A stretch of 64,000 nucleotides of DNA from CAVQBP01 sp963723205. GTDB lineage: Bacteria > Bacteroidota > Ignavibacteria > Ignavibacteriales > Ignavibacteriaceae. This document shows, one piece after another, positions 17,629 through 26,166 of this stretch. How positions within the stretch are numbered: the first letter of the stretch is position 1; every line of letters begins with the position of its first letter. The notes under the pieces are model-generated. The model saw only the letters and a list, made by a program, of their open reading frames with translations. It was not told the DNA's origin and ran no database searches. Made by a program: the position numbers and the translations under genes. Where the stretch lies: the NCBI GenBank assembly GCA_963723205.1, contig CAVRQC010000017.1:1-64000 (forward strand), given 5' to 3'.

Positions 17629-18006
17629 TTATTTTGGATAAATATTAATTTCTATAGATGAAGGGAAAAGTGCATACTTAGATTTGACATATAGTACGAT
17701 TTTCCCGGGATTATTTTTTGCTTTTAGTATTAAAACACCATTGTTATTATCTTCAGATATAATATCAACCAAATCATTTCCCTCTTTTATTTTAAAATCG
17801 GCGGGAGCCACTCTTAATGAAGCTCTCCAGCCGAATGCATTAACAGGTTTTGAAGAAATTGTTATAATGGATTCTGAATCGGCGTACAATGACTGCGGAT
17901 TAATAGTATAGTTAACTTCATATATATTAAAAATGTACAGGAAAGAAAAAATAAGGGCTAAAATTATAAATATTCCGGCGATTATATAAATATTGATTCT
18001 CCTCAT
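17629..18006 (-). CDS. Membrane-anchored protein with a predicted beta-sandwich domain
   Basis: This 125-residue protein has one N-terminal transmembrane segment (residues 5-29), followed by about 95 residues with the alternating pattern of an Ig-like or cadherin-like sandwich (YTINPQSLYADSESIITISS ... GKIVLYVKSKYALFPSSIEI). The domain should sit in the periplasm. I do not recognise a family. It lies 51 bp after the ATP-grasp gene on the same strand and may be co-transcribed with it. No charged active-site motif is visible. Confidence 0.65.
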   Translation of the reverse strand: MRRINIYIIAGIFIILALIFSFLYIFNIYEVNYTINPQSLYADSESIITISSKPVNAFGWRASLRVAPADFKIKEGNDLVDIISEDNNNGVLILKAKNNPGKIVLYVKSKYALFPSSIEINIYPK

Positions 18007-18057
18007 TTGATTGATGTTGTGTCCCGGAACTTCAAATAATATATTAAAAGATATGGC

Positions 18058-18975
18058 TTAAATTTTGGAATTCTTTTTTCCCCTTAAAATAGTTCTCAGC
18101 AAGTTATTAACTATCTGATAACCAACGGAATCCGGAACTCCATCATGATGTTTGGATTTAAGTCTCATATCGCATTGATCATTAACATAATCAATCAAAA
18201 CAAATTTATTATTATTAGTTAAAACTATTTCAGTTGAAAAGAAATCAAGCCCGGTTATTTTTGCAATTTTTCTGGTTATATCAAAAAGTTTTTTCAGACC
18301 GTAATATTGTATCTCTTCTCTTTTTAATTCTTCATATAGATGAGTTTGATCATCCCACCATACAGGGATAGATTTACCGAAACCCCAAAAAGAACGAAAC
18401 CATGCCCTCTTTCCATTTAACATCTTCGGGTAAATCTTTTCCTGAAGAATATATTTATCGTCAGTATTAGTTAATCTTTCATCAAGAACTTCTCTTAATG
18501 ATTCAGCCCCCGTAACAACTCCTATTCCGCCTCCGGTTGTGTTGCATGGTTTAATTATAAATGGTCTCCCCAGTGTTTCAAGTTCTTCAACGGTCAACTT
18601 AATATGCTCAATTTCACTATGCGGGGGTATTATAATAGAATATGGAACATTTAATCCCGACGTAATAAACTCCAGGTGCATGCTTGCTTTATCAATTGCA
18701 TGAATAACTTTTTTATAGGGATTGAAAATTATTGTCTTTCTTCTGTTAATTATTTGCCCGAGAGCTTCAAAATCATCATCAACATCCCAGGCTCTATCAA
18801 GATAAAAATTAAAAGCCAGTTTTCTGTTTACAATCTTTTCCTTTACTTCATGCATATTATGATAAGAAAGAATATAAGTGGAGACTCCGGCGTTTTGCAG
18901 AGTCCTTTCAATAAGTTCAAGAAATCCGTTATCATATTCCCAAACATATGCTAATCCTAAATCGAAAACTTCCAT
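18058..18975 (-). CDS. ATP-grasp ligase-like protein
   Basis: This 305-residue protein has an ATP-grasp fold. The adenine-binding Lys and glycine-rich loop are in PFIIKPCNTTGGGIGVV (about residues 139-155). The hinge is near KYILQEKIYP. The metal-binding C-terminal part is FFSTEIVLTNNNKFVLIDYV followed by NDQCDMR. It resembles D-Ala-D-Ala-ligase-type enzymes that join a carboxylate to an amine, but it lacks the usual Ddl N-domain signatures, so the substrate is unknown. An upstream TTG (18981) would add two residues; the ATG at 18975 is preferred. The following gene encodes a small membrane-anchored protein. Confidence 0.75.
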   Translation of the reverse strand: MEVFDLGLAYVWEYDNGFLELIERTLQNAGVSTYILSYHNMHEVKEKIVNRKLAFNFYLDRAWDVDDDFEALGQIINRRKTIIFNPYKKVIHAIDKASMHLEFITSGLNVPYSIIIPPHSEIEHIKLTVEELETLGRPFIIKPCNTTGGGIGVVTGAESLREVLDERLTNTDDKYILQEKIYPKMLNGKRAWFRSFWGFGKSIPVWWDDQTHLYEELKREEIQYYGLKKLFDITRKIAKITGLDFFSTEIVLTNNNKFVLIDYVNDQCDMRLKSKHHDGVPDSVGYQIVNNLLRTILRGKKNSKI

Positions 18976-19019
18976 AATCAAATATTTTATTTAAAAATTT
19001 GTTTCAAAAATATTATTAA

Positions 19020-19145
19020 CTCGACTTCTATGCAAGGATAAACGAGAAATCAGAATTACTCTGTCTATGTTTATCTATATTATATCTGCTTTATCCTTAT
19101 ACCTCCGTAATCTTGCAGTTTATCCTATCTGTTATCCCTTTTAAT
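19020..19145. repeat. Degenerate short-word repeat region upstream of lepA
   Basis: The 5' flank of lepA is made of repeated variants of the word TTTATC(C/T) and TATCTG, for example at 19067-19073, 19090-19096 and 19120-19126, and again at 19132-19138 (gttatcc). It is not a perfect tandem array. Two other intergenic spaces in the window show the same style of degenerate word repetition. Confidence 0.4.
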
Positions 19146-19191
19146 ATGTCCCTTCAGTAACTATATTTATGTTTTAAAAAAATAGAAATAA

Positions 19192-20985
19192 ATGATAAAT
19201 ATTAGAAATTTTTGCATAGTTGCGCATATTGATCATGGGAAATCTACTATAGCTGACTGCCTGCTTGAGAATACCGGGACAGTTTCTGAAAGAGAAGCCA
19301 AAGCCCAGTTGCTTGACAACCTGGAACTGGAAAGGGAACGCGGTATAACTATAAAATCACACGCTATCCAGATGAAATATAAAGCCAGCGATGGAATTAA
19401 TTATACATTAAACTTAATCGATACTCCTGGTCATGTCGATTTTACTTATGAAGTCTCCCGTTCATTAGCTGCTTGTGAAGGTGCACTGCTTGTTATTGAT
19501 GCTGCACAGGGAGTTGAAGCTCAGACCATATCCAATCTTTATCTTGCTTTTGAGGCCGGTCTGGAAATAATTCCTGTAATAAATAAAATTGATCTGCCCA
19601 GCGCTGAAGTTGATAAAGTTAAAAACCAAATTATAGATTTATTGGGGTGTAAAGAAGATGAAATTCTGTTAGCATCTGCCAAGACAAAAATTGGAATTGT
19701 AGAAATTCTCGAAGCAATTGTGAAGAGAATTCCTGCTCCTACAGGAGATCCTGATGCTCCGCTTCAAGCATTAATTTTCGATTCGGTTTTTGATTCCTAC
19801 AGGGGTGCTATAGCATATATCCGGTTGTTTAACGGAAGGATAAAAACAAATGAAAAGTTAAGACTTATCGTTGTTGATAAAGAATATGAAGCTGAAGAGA
19901 TAGGAATATTAGGATTAAGAAGAATCAAAACTGATGAACTTTCGGCAGGTAATGTTGGTTATTTAATTGCAGGTATTAAAGATGTTCATGATGCAAAAGT
20001 TGGTGATACTGTAACACTTAAATATAACGAAGCAGATAAAGCTTTACCCGGGTATAAAGAAGTAAAGCCGATGGTTTACAGCGGTTTGTATCCTACTGAT
20101 TCAGATGATTTTGAAGATCTTCGCGATGCACTGGAAAAATTCAAATTGAATGATTCGGCTCTTATTTTTCAACCTGAAACATCTGCTGCCCTGGGTTTTG
20201 GATTCAGGTGCGGTTTCCTCGGACTGCTGCATATGGAAATTGTTCAGGAACGGTTACTTCGTGAATATAATCAATCTATTATTACTACTCTTCCTAATGT
20301 TGAATATCATGTTTATAAAAAAGACAGTGAAAAAATTATTGTTGATAATCCTGCATTAATGCCTGAAGTAGGAGAAATCGAAAGAATAGAAGAACCTTAT
20401 GTAAGAGCACAAATTGTTTGTCCAAGTGAATATGTAGGAAACTTAATGCAGCTTTCAATGGAAAAGAGGGGTATTTATAAAAATACTTCTTATCTGGATC
20501 CTACACGGGCAGATCTTCATTTTGAATTGCCGCTTTCTGAAATCATTTTTGATTTTTATGATAAGTTAAAATCAATGTCCCGGGGATATGCTTCATTTGA
20601 TTATGAATATATTGGCTATAAAGAATCGGATTTAGTTAAGCTTGATATATTATTAAACAGTGAACCGGTTGATGCACTATCTATGATAGTGCATAAAAAT
20701 AAAGCTTACGACTGGGGCAGGAAAGTCTGCAGCAAACTCAAAGAACTGATACCAAGACAAATGTTTGAAATCAATATTCAGGCTGCAGTAGGAACAAAGG
20801 TTATTTCAAAGTCGGTTGTAAAGGCATTAAGGAAAAACGTTTTGGCTAAATGTTATGGCGGAGATATAACACGTAAAAGGAAGCTTCTTGAAAAACAAAA
20901 AGAGGGGAAAAAAAGAATGAAACAAGTTGGTAATGTAGAAATCCCGCAGGAAGCATTTCTCGCTGTTCTTCAGATCGATGAATAA
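19192..20985 (+). CDS. lepA: Elongation factor 4 (LepA), ribosomal back-translocase GTPase
   Basis: This 597-residue translational GTPase acts on stalled or mispositioned ribosomes. The G1 loop is AHIDHGKST (11-19), switch regions include ERERGITIKSH, G3 is DTPGHVDFTYE and G4 is NKIDLP. The C-terminal LepA-specific domain is intact, with RKNVLAKCYGGDITRKRKLL and an ending like that of other LepA proteins. Length is as expected (about 600). It begins 6 bp before lepB and probably forms a lepA-lepB unit, an arrangement found in many bacteria. Confidence 0.98.
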   Translation: MINIRNFCIVAHIDHGKSTIADCLLENTGTVSEREAKAQLLDNLELERERGITIKSHAIQMKYKASDGINYTLNLIDTPGHVDFTYEVSRSLAACEGALLVIDAAQGVEAQTISNLYLAFEAGLEIIPVINKIDLPSAEVDKVKNQIIDLLGCKEDEILLASAKTKIGIVEILEAIVKRIPAPTGDPDAPLQALIFDSVFDSYRGAIAYIRLFNGRIKTNEKLRLIVVDKEYEAEEIGILGLRRIKTDELSAGNVGYLIAGIKDVHDAKVGDTVTLKYNEADKALPGYKEVKPMVYSGLYPTDSDDFEDLRDALEKFKLNDSALIFQPETSAALGFGFRCGFLGLLHMEIVQERLLREYNQSIITTLPNVEYHVYKKDSEKIIVDNPALMPEVGEIERIEEPYVRAQIVCPSEYVGNLMQLSMEKRGIYKNTSYLDPTRADLHFELPLSEIIFDFYDKLKSMSRGYASFDYEYIGYKESDLVKLDILLNSEPVDALSMIVHKNKAYDWGRKVCSKLKELIPRQMFEINIQAAVGTKVISKSVVKALRKNVLAKCYGGDITRKRKLLEKQKEGKKRMKQVGNVEIPQEAFLAVLQIDE

Positions 20986-20990
20986 TAAAA

Positions 20991-21908
20991 TTGTTCTTTA
21001 AAGAGAGTAGAAGCACGGAAACAGAAAATAAGAATATTGCTTCCAAAAAAAGTATTAAATTAAAGAATTATTTACTTCTTCTTCTTTTAACCTTTATTCT
21101 TGCACTTCTTATCAGGGGTTTTTTCCTGGAGGCTTATAGAATTCCTACCGGTTCGATGGAAAATACTTTGCTGCCGGGTGATTTTATCCTTGTTAATAAA
21201 ACTGCTTATTCAATATCTACTCCCCGTAGAATTCCTATATTCAATATAAAATTTCCCAAAATCCGGTTATTCAACCTGAATAAACCTGAAAGAAATGATG
21301 TAATAGTATTTGAATTTCCCGGAAACTCAAATGAACTAAAACCTGTAAAAGGTGAAAATTATGTAAAAAGAATAATTGGTGAACCTGGTGATCTCCTGCA
21401 AATAATTGATAAGAAGGTATATATAAATGGAAAAAGAATTTCAAATCCTGCTACAGCATTAATTGATTCTTCAGATATGATAATGAAAGGAAGACAGGGG
21501 AAAGGCATATTCCCACCGAGTAAAAGATGGAATAAAGATAATTATGGCCCCATTTCAATACCATATAAAGGAATGAATATTGAAATTAATGCAAATAATA
21601 TTGAAGAATGGGGGATAATAATTGACAGGGAATTTGGTAGAAAAGTTGTAAGTGTTGAAGGAACTGTTATTACAATAAATGATAAACCCGTTAGGAGTTA
21701 TAAATTTAAAAAGGATTATTATTTTGTGCTTGGTGATAATCGGGATAATAGTCTTGACAGCCGTTATTGGGGTTTTGTACCTGAGGATAAAATTATAGGC
21801 AGAGCATTTTTAATTTATTGGTCAATACACATGAATCAAAAGGTTTCAAATATTAATGATTTTTTTAAATCGATCCGGACTGAAAGATTATTTAAATCAG
21901 TTCATTAA
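20991..21908 (+). CDS. lepB: Signal peptidase I
   Basis: This 305-residue inner-membrane serine protease removes signal peptides from exported proteins. One N-terminal membrane segment (about 27-46) is followed by the catalytic box RIPTGSMENTLLPGD with nucleophile S55, the general base K126 in NYVKRIIGEPGD, and the late box GDNRDNSLDSRYWGFVP. The start is a TTG five bases after the lepA stop; no ATG is available before the catalytic serine. The family assignment is firm. It should process the many signal peptides encoded elsewhere in the window. Confidence 0.95.
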   Translation: MFFKESRSTETENKNIASKKSIKLKNYLLLLLLTFILALLIRGFFLEAYRIPTGSMENTLLPGDFILVNKTAYSISTPRRIPIFNIKFPKIRLFNLNKPERNDVIVFEFPGNSNELKPVKGENYVKRIIGEPGDLLQIIDKKVYINGKRISNPATALIDSSDMIMKGRQGKGIFPPSKRWNKDNYGPISIPYKGMNIEINANNIEEWGIIIDREFGRKVVSVEGTVITINDKPVRSYKFKKDYYFVLGDNRDNSLDSRYWGFVPEDKIIGRAFLIYWSIHMNQKVSNINDFFKSIRTERLFKSVH

Positions 21909-21988
21909 TTTCTGCTGCCTTAGTTCATTTTTTTATTTTTCTATTATTGGCTATTTTAACTTTCTTTTACTGAAAAACTAATTATGAT

Positions 21989-23980
21989 ATGTTCATGAAG
22001 AAAATAGTTATATGTTTTTTATTTGTATTTGCTGCAGTTTCATACTCTCAGACAAAATATTTTATTTACTTTAAAGATAAAGGAATTAATAAAGGCCAGG
22101 CCTTAAGCAAATCTTCTATATTATATAATGAAGCGGTTAGCTCTCTTTCCGAAAGAAGCATTGAGAGAAGAAAAAAAAATATGGGAGATAATTTCATTAC
22201 ATATGAAGATTTAGCGTTGAGAAAAGATTATATAAATGGATTGAATAATCTCGGTGTAAAGATTGTCTGGAAATTGAAATGGTTTAATGCTGTCTCGGCA
22301 TATTTAACTGATGAGCAAAAGAGTCAGGTTTCGACATTACCTTATGTTAATAAAATCGAACCGGTTAAAACAATAACCTATAGACGCATAAATAACAATG
22401 TAAGCAGTACTTCCCTTCATAAAAGTTCAGCAATTAATGGGCTCAACTATGGACCTTCTTATGTACAGGATGAACTTATAAAGATACCTGAAGTTCAATC
22501 AAAAGGAATAAACGGTGATGGAGTTATTATCGGGCTTTTAGACAGTGGTTTCAGGTGGAAAACTCATGAATCATTGGAAGCCAGGAAAGTAATTGCTGAA
22601 TATGATTTTGTTTTTGACGATAGCGTAACAGCTAACCAGCCAGGTGATCTTCCGGCTCAGGATGCTCATGGAACAAATGTATTTTCAATTATCGGAGGTT
22701 TTAAACAGGGAAAAATAATAGGCCCTGCATTTAATGCAAGTTATATCCTTGCAAAAACAGAAGATGAAAGAAGTGAGAGCCATATTGAAGAAGATAATTA
22801 TGCCAGGGCACTAATCTGGATGGATTCACTTGGAGTTGATATGACAAGCTCTTCTTTGGGTTATAACCAGTTTGATGCTGCTGCTGAAAATTATACTTAT
22901 GCAGATATGAATGGAAAAACTGCAATTGTAACCAAAGCAGCAGAAATGGCTTTTCAAAGGGGAATTTTAACAATGACTTCTGCCGGGAATGAAGGGAATC
23001 TCAAATGGCATTATATTATTGCTCCGGCTGATGGTTTTAATGTCATTGCTGTTGGCGCTGTTAACAACGATAATATAGTTGCCGGCTTCAGCAGTCGCGG
23101 TCCTACTTACGACGGTAGAATTAAACCCGATGTTGTTGCTCAGGGTGTTGATGTTTATCATGCTGATCCTTACGATTCAGCTGCTTATAGTTCCGGTGAT
23201 GGGACCTCATATGCTGCTCCATTAGCTGCAGGAACAGCAGCATTATTGTTATCGACCTATCCGTATCTTACAAATGTTCAGGCAAGGGATATTTTATTGA
23301 GAACTGCCGGAAACTTTTATACTCCCGATAATAATAGAGGGTATGGTTTGGTTTCTGCCGCTAAAGCTATTTCATTTCCGAATCTTGAAAATATTAATGG
23401 AGAATATAATCTCCACAAAATATTTCTCGATCATAATAAAATAAATCCATCTACTGTTGTTCTGAATTATTTTGAAGAAGGTTCAGGTACAAATCAATTA
23501 AGTATGAATTACGACGGGAAGTTAAAATATAACGCTTCCTTTCCTGTTTCATCTGAGGGTGTAAGAGTGGAATTCTATTTTACCTTCTCCGATAGTAGCG
23601 GGGGAAATTTTAGAGAACCTGTCAATATTAATTATTATTTTGATTACGGGGATCTGCTTGTTAAAACATTCAAAGATACCTCTACAATAGAATTACCTTT
23701 TATTGATGGTGGACTTGATCAAAACAGGCCTAATCCTTTTGCTGGAAGAACTAAGATTAGGTTTAATTCTGCCGGTACTGAAAATGCTCAAATTATAATT
23801 TATAATATCCTGGGTAAAAAAGTTAAAGTATTATTTAATGGTATTTCTAAATTAGGAGTAAACACTGTTTACTGGGATGGAACAACGGAAGCGGGTGCGC
23901 AGGCTGCAAGTGGAATTTATATTTATACTCTAAACCTTAATGGAAAGTTTTATTCCAGAAAAATGGTATACGTCAAATAA
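21989..23980 (+). CDS. Secreted subtilisin-like protease (S8) with type IX sorting domain
   Basis: This 663-residue protein has a signal peptide (residues 1-20, ending SYSQ), an I9-like propeptide to about residue 125, and an S8 catalytic domain with D185 (IGLLDSG), H227 (DAHGTN), oxyanion N334 (SAGNEG) and S407 (GTSYAAP). After a linker, the last 85 residues form a type IX secretion C-terminal domain: QNRPNPFAGRTKIRF, then IYNILGKKVKVL, ending GKFYSRKMVYVK. It should be exported to the periplasm, moved across the outer membrane by the type IX system and released or anchored at the surface. An ATG two codons downstream is an alternative start. Confidence 0.94.
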   Translation: MFMKKIVICFLFVFAAVSYSQTKYFIYFKDKGINKGQALSKSSILYNEAVSSLSERSIERRKKNMGDNFITYEDLALRKDYINGLNNLGVKIVWKLKWFNAVSAYLTDEQKSQVSTLPYVNKIEPVKTITYRRINNNVSSTSLHKSSAINGLNYGPSYVQDELIKIPEVQSKGINGDGVIIGLLDSGFRWKTHESLEARKVIAEYDFVFDDSVTANQPGDLPAQDAHGTNVFSIIGGFKQGKIIGPAFNASYILAKTEDERSESHIEEDNYARALIWMDSLGVDMTSSSLGYNQFDAAAENYTYADMNGKTAIVTKAAEMAFQRGILTMTSAGNEGNLKWHYIIAPADGFNVIAVGAVNNDNIVAGFSSRGPTYDGRIKPDVVAQGVDVYHADPYDSAAYSSGDGTSYAAPLAAGTAALLLSTYPYLTNVQARDILLRTAGNFYTPDNNRGYGLVSAAKAISFPNLENINGEYNLHKIFLDHNKINPSTVVLNYFEEGSGTNQLSMNYDGKLKYNASFPVSSEGVRVEFYFTFSDSSGGNFREPVNINYYFDYGDLLVKTFKDTSTIELPFIDGGLDQNRPNPFAGRTKIRFNSAGTENAQIIIYNILGKKVKVLFNGISKLGVNTVYWDGTTEAGAQAASGIYIYTLNLNGKFYSRKMVYVK

Positions 23981-24155
23981 GTCAAAAATCAAAGGTCAAA
24001 AGCCAAAACAGTAAAATTTTTGTTTGTTTAAAATTCTTGTTTTTTAAAATTATTGACTTAATGGTTAATTTTAATACCTTAAATGCAGCAGAAAGTAAGC
24101 TATCTGTCTTTGAATTTTGACTTTTTACTCTTGACTTTGATCTTTTACAATTCCC
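23981..24155. repeat. Degenerate inverted word repeat (TCAAAA / TTTTGA)
   Basis: Just after the protease stop, 23981-24010 is built of variants of gtcaaaa (gtcaaaaatcaaaggtcaaa). About 100 bp later, 24109-24150 is built of the complementary words (ttttgactttttactcttga). The two arms could pair imperfectly into a long hairpin. The space holds no gene. Confidence 0.5.
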
Positions 24156-24208
24156 TCTTTATACAGAAATTCTTAAATTAAATTTTTAATTATTACTTTT
24201 TTCTTACT

Positions 24209-24850
24209 ATGAGTGAAATAATACTCCCTTCGCAGGAACAATATCTTCTAAAATTAAGAAAGGAAGATGATCCGTTAATTTTGGAAATGGAAGAATATGC
24301 AAAAGAAAATAGGGTGCCAATTTTGTCTTGGCAGTCAGTTGAATTCTTGGAGCAATTAATCCTGATTAGCAAACCTAGAAGAGTCCTGGAAATTGGAACT
24401 GCAATTGCTTATTCAGCAATAAGAATTGCCAGAAATTTAAAGAAAAAGGCGGTTATACATACCATAGAGAAAAGCGAAGATAATATTGAAAAGGCAAGGG
24501 AATATATTGATAAATCGGGACTTGAAGAAAAGATAAATTTGTTTTTTGGTGATGCTTTGAGCATTGTACCACAGTTAAAGAAAAAATATGATTTCATTTT
24601 CCTTGATGCAGATAAAGAAGATTATAAAAGACTGTTTGATTATTCATTGGTCCTTTTAAAAAAAGGAGGGATCGTTTTCATAGATAATCTTCTCTGGCAT
24701 GGTTATGCTGCTAGTAAAAGAGTACCGCAGAATTTTAAAACATCTACAAAGCACATCCGGGATTTTAATCTAGTTTTTACTTCCCAGGAAAATCTTAAAA
24801 CTACCATTTTGCCAATCGGAGATGGTATTGGTCTAGGAGTAAAATGTTAA
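24209..24850 (+). CDS. SAM-dependent O-methyltransferase (family 3, TrmR/YrrM-like)
   Basis: This 213-residue class I methyltransferase has the SAM-binding motif RVLEIGTAIAYSAIR (about 59-73), motif II HTIEKSEDN, and the metal-dependent O-methyltransferase signature FIFLDADKEDYKRLFDY with the following GGIVFIDNLLWHG. This matches caffeoyl-CoA-OMT-type small enzymes, whose bacterial members include TrmR, which methylates 5-hydroxyuridine in tRNA. The substrate cannot be told from the sequence. No partner gene is obvious. Confidence 0.85.
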   Translation: MSEIILPSQEQYLLKLRKEDDPLILEMEEYAKENRVPILSWQSVEFLEQLILISKPRRVLEIGTAIAYSAIRIARNLKKKAVIHTIEKSEDNIEKAREYIDKSGLEEKINLFFGDALSIVPQLKKKYDFIFLDADKEDYKRLFDYSLVLLKKGGIVFIDNLLWHGYAASKRVPQNFKTSTKHIRDFNLVFTSQENLKTTILPIGDGIGLGVKC

Positions 24851-24942
24851 ACTATAATCTGTGTAAATATCTTACGCAAAATCTTAATCATAATATTAAT
24901 CAAAATAATTTAACGGTATTTTAAGAAAACCTTGTTAAAGAT

Positions 24943-25383
24943 ATGATAAATAATTCGCCAGACAACGCATCCGATTTTGTTAACGAAGTTGAAAAATTTT
25001 CAGGAACGAATCTTAATAAAAAAGCTGAGCTTCTAAGAATTTATGAAGAGTCAATAAATTCAGGCAAAGAAAAGGTTTTTGAAGATTTAGCTTTTACAGG
25101 TAAATATTTAAGGGGTTTAATGCGTGTACTCCAAAACGGTTCTAACAATTCCCAGGTCGATTCCTTGGATAAAATTAAAGCTGATTTTTCTTCCAACATA
25201 AAAAAAGTGATAGAGAAGTTAAAAGACATTATATCAAATGCTGATGAAGGCTTACAAAAACACTTTGAAAAATTTTTTTTTGAAATGTCGCAGGAAGGAT
25301 TAACAAATCTCAATGAACTTCTGGCTGATTTGGAATGGACAAAAATGTATTTAAATGATCAGAAAAGACAAAAGCCAAATTGA
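24943..25383 (+). CDS. Small helical protein of unknown function
   Basis: This 146-residue protein is mostly alpha-helical by composition, with charged heptad-like stretches (SNIKKVIEKLKDIISNADEG, ..NELLADLEWTKMYLNDQ). It has no signal peptide, membrane segment or recognised catalytic motif. It lies 92 bp after the O-methyltransferase on the same strand and ends at a terminator shared with the YigZ-family gene. Normal codon texture and a clear terminator support it as a real gene. Confidence 0.65.
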   Translation: MINNSPDNASDFVNEVEKFSGTNLNKKAELLRIYEESINSGKEKVFEDLAFTGKYLRGLMRVLQNGSNNSQVDSLDKIKADFSSNIKKVIEKLKDIISNADEGLQKHFEKFFFEMSQEGLTNLNELLADLEWTKMYLNDQKRQKPN

Positions 25384-25388
25384 TATTA

Positions 25389-25439
25389 AAACCCCCAAGG
25401 TTTAGGGAAATGTTAACATTGTGTAAACCCTGGTGGTTT
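25389..25439. terminator. Bidirectional terminator with internal palindrome
   Basis: A 16-bp stem with two imperfect positions (25389-25404 with 25424-25439) encloses a smaller perfect palindrome, aatgttaacatt (25409-25420). It lies between the converging small helical gene and the YigZ-family gene. Confidence 0.65.
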
Positions 25440-25442
25440 GAG

Positions 25443-26066
25443 TTAAATAAAAACAGTATTCTCCTCAATAATAATTCTTATTTTCCCTTTTGACAATTCA
25501 GTTAGCTTTGTTTCAAACTGTTCAACTTTTTCAATGGAAACTAAACACTCAAATTTTAAATTATTTGAGTAATCCGATTTGGATATCTTACTATTAAATT
25601 CATCAACCAAATGATATATATTATTTACCTGGTTTAAGCCTGCTTCAATTAATATCTTTTTATATGCTTTTTTCTCAATGGTCAAGGAATTTTCTAAAGT
25701 TTGAATTGCAGAATTATAGTAAGCTTTTCCTAAAGGACCAACACCTAACTTAGTCCCCCCGAAATACCTGATAACTATTACCATGATATTCTGCAGTTCA
25801 AAATGATTAATTGCATTTAATATTCTTATGCCTGCTGTACCGGAAGGCTCACCAGAATCAGAGTATTTTATTTTTTCTCCCAATAATTTATATGCATAAC
25901 AATGGTGTGTTGCGTCATAATATTTTTTCTTTGTTTTTTCTAAGATTTGCAATACATCTTCTTCGTTTTCAACCGGGTATGCTTGTGCATTGAAAACAGA
26001 GCTCTTTTCTTTCAAGGTAGTTTCACTGAAACTTCCGATAGTCTTGTATTTCTCAATTTTGTGCAT
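25443..26066 (-). CDS. YigZ/IMPACT family protein (UPF0029)
   Basis: This 207-residue protein has the UPF0029 N-terminal domain: FNAQAYPVENEEDVLQILEK, then DATHHCYAYKLL, DSGEPSGTAG and IRYFGGTKLGVGPLGKAY. A C-terminal domain of the EF-G-domain-IV-like type seen in YigZ follows. Members bind nucleic acid or ribosomes; the bacterial role is not well defined. Length (about 200) matches. It converges on the previous gene and is divergent from uvrA, with a 100-bp space between. Confidence 0.92.
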   Translation of the reverse strand: MHKIEKYKTIGSFSETTLKEKSSVFNAQAYPVENEEDVLQILEKTKKKYYDATHHCYAYKLLGEKIKYSDSGEPSGTAGIRILNAINHFELQNIMVIVIRYFGGTKLGVGPLGKAYYNSAIQTLENSLTIEKKAYKKILIEAGLNQVNNIYHLVDEFNSKISKSDYSNNLKFECLVSIEKVEQFETKLTELSKGKIRIIIEENTVFI

Positions 26067-26166
26067 GAATATAACTGAAAAAGCTGTTGGGGGCAGTTTT
26101 AATTAAATTGATTATAAAACACTCTATAAGTAATATACAAATTTGAAATTTTAAAATTAATGTAAT

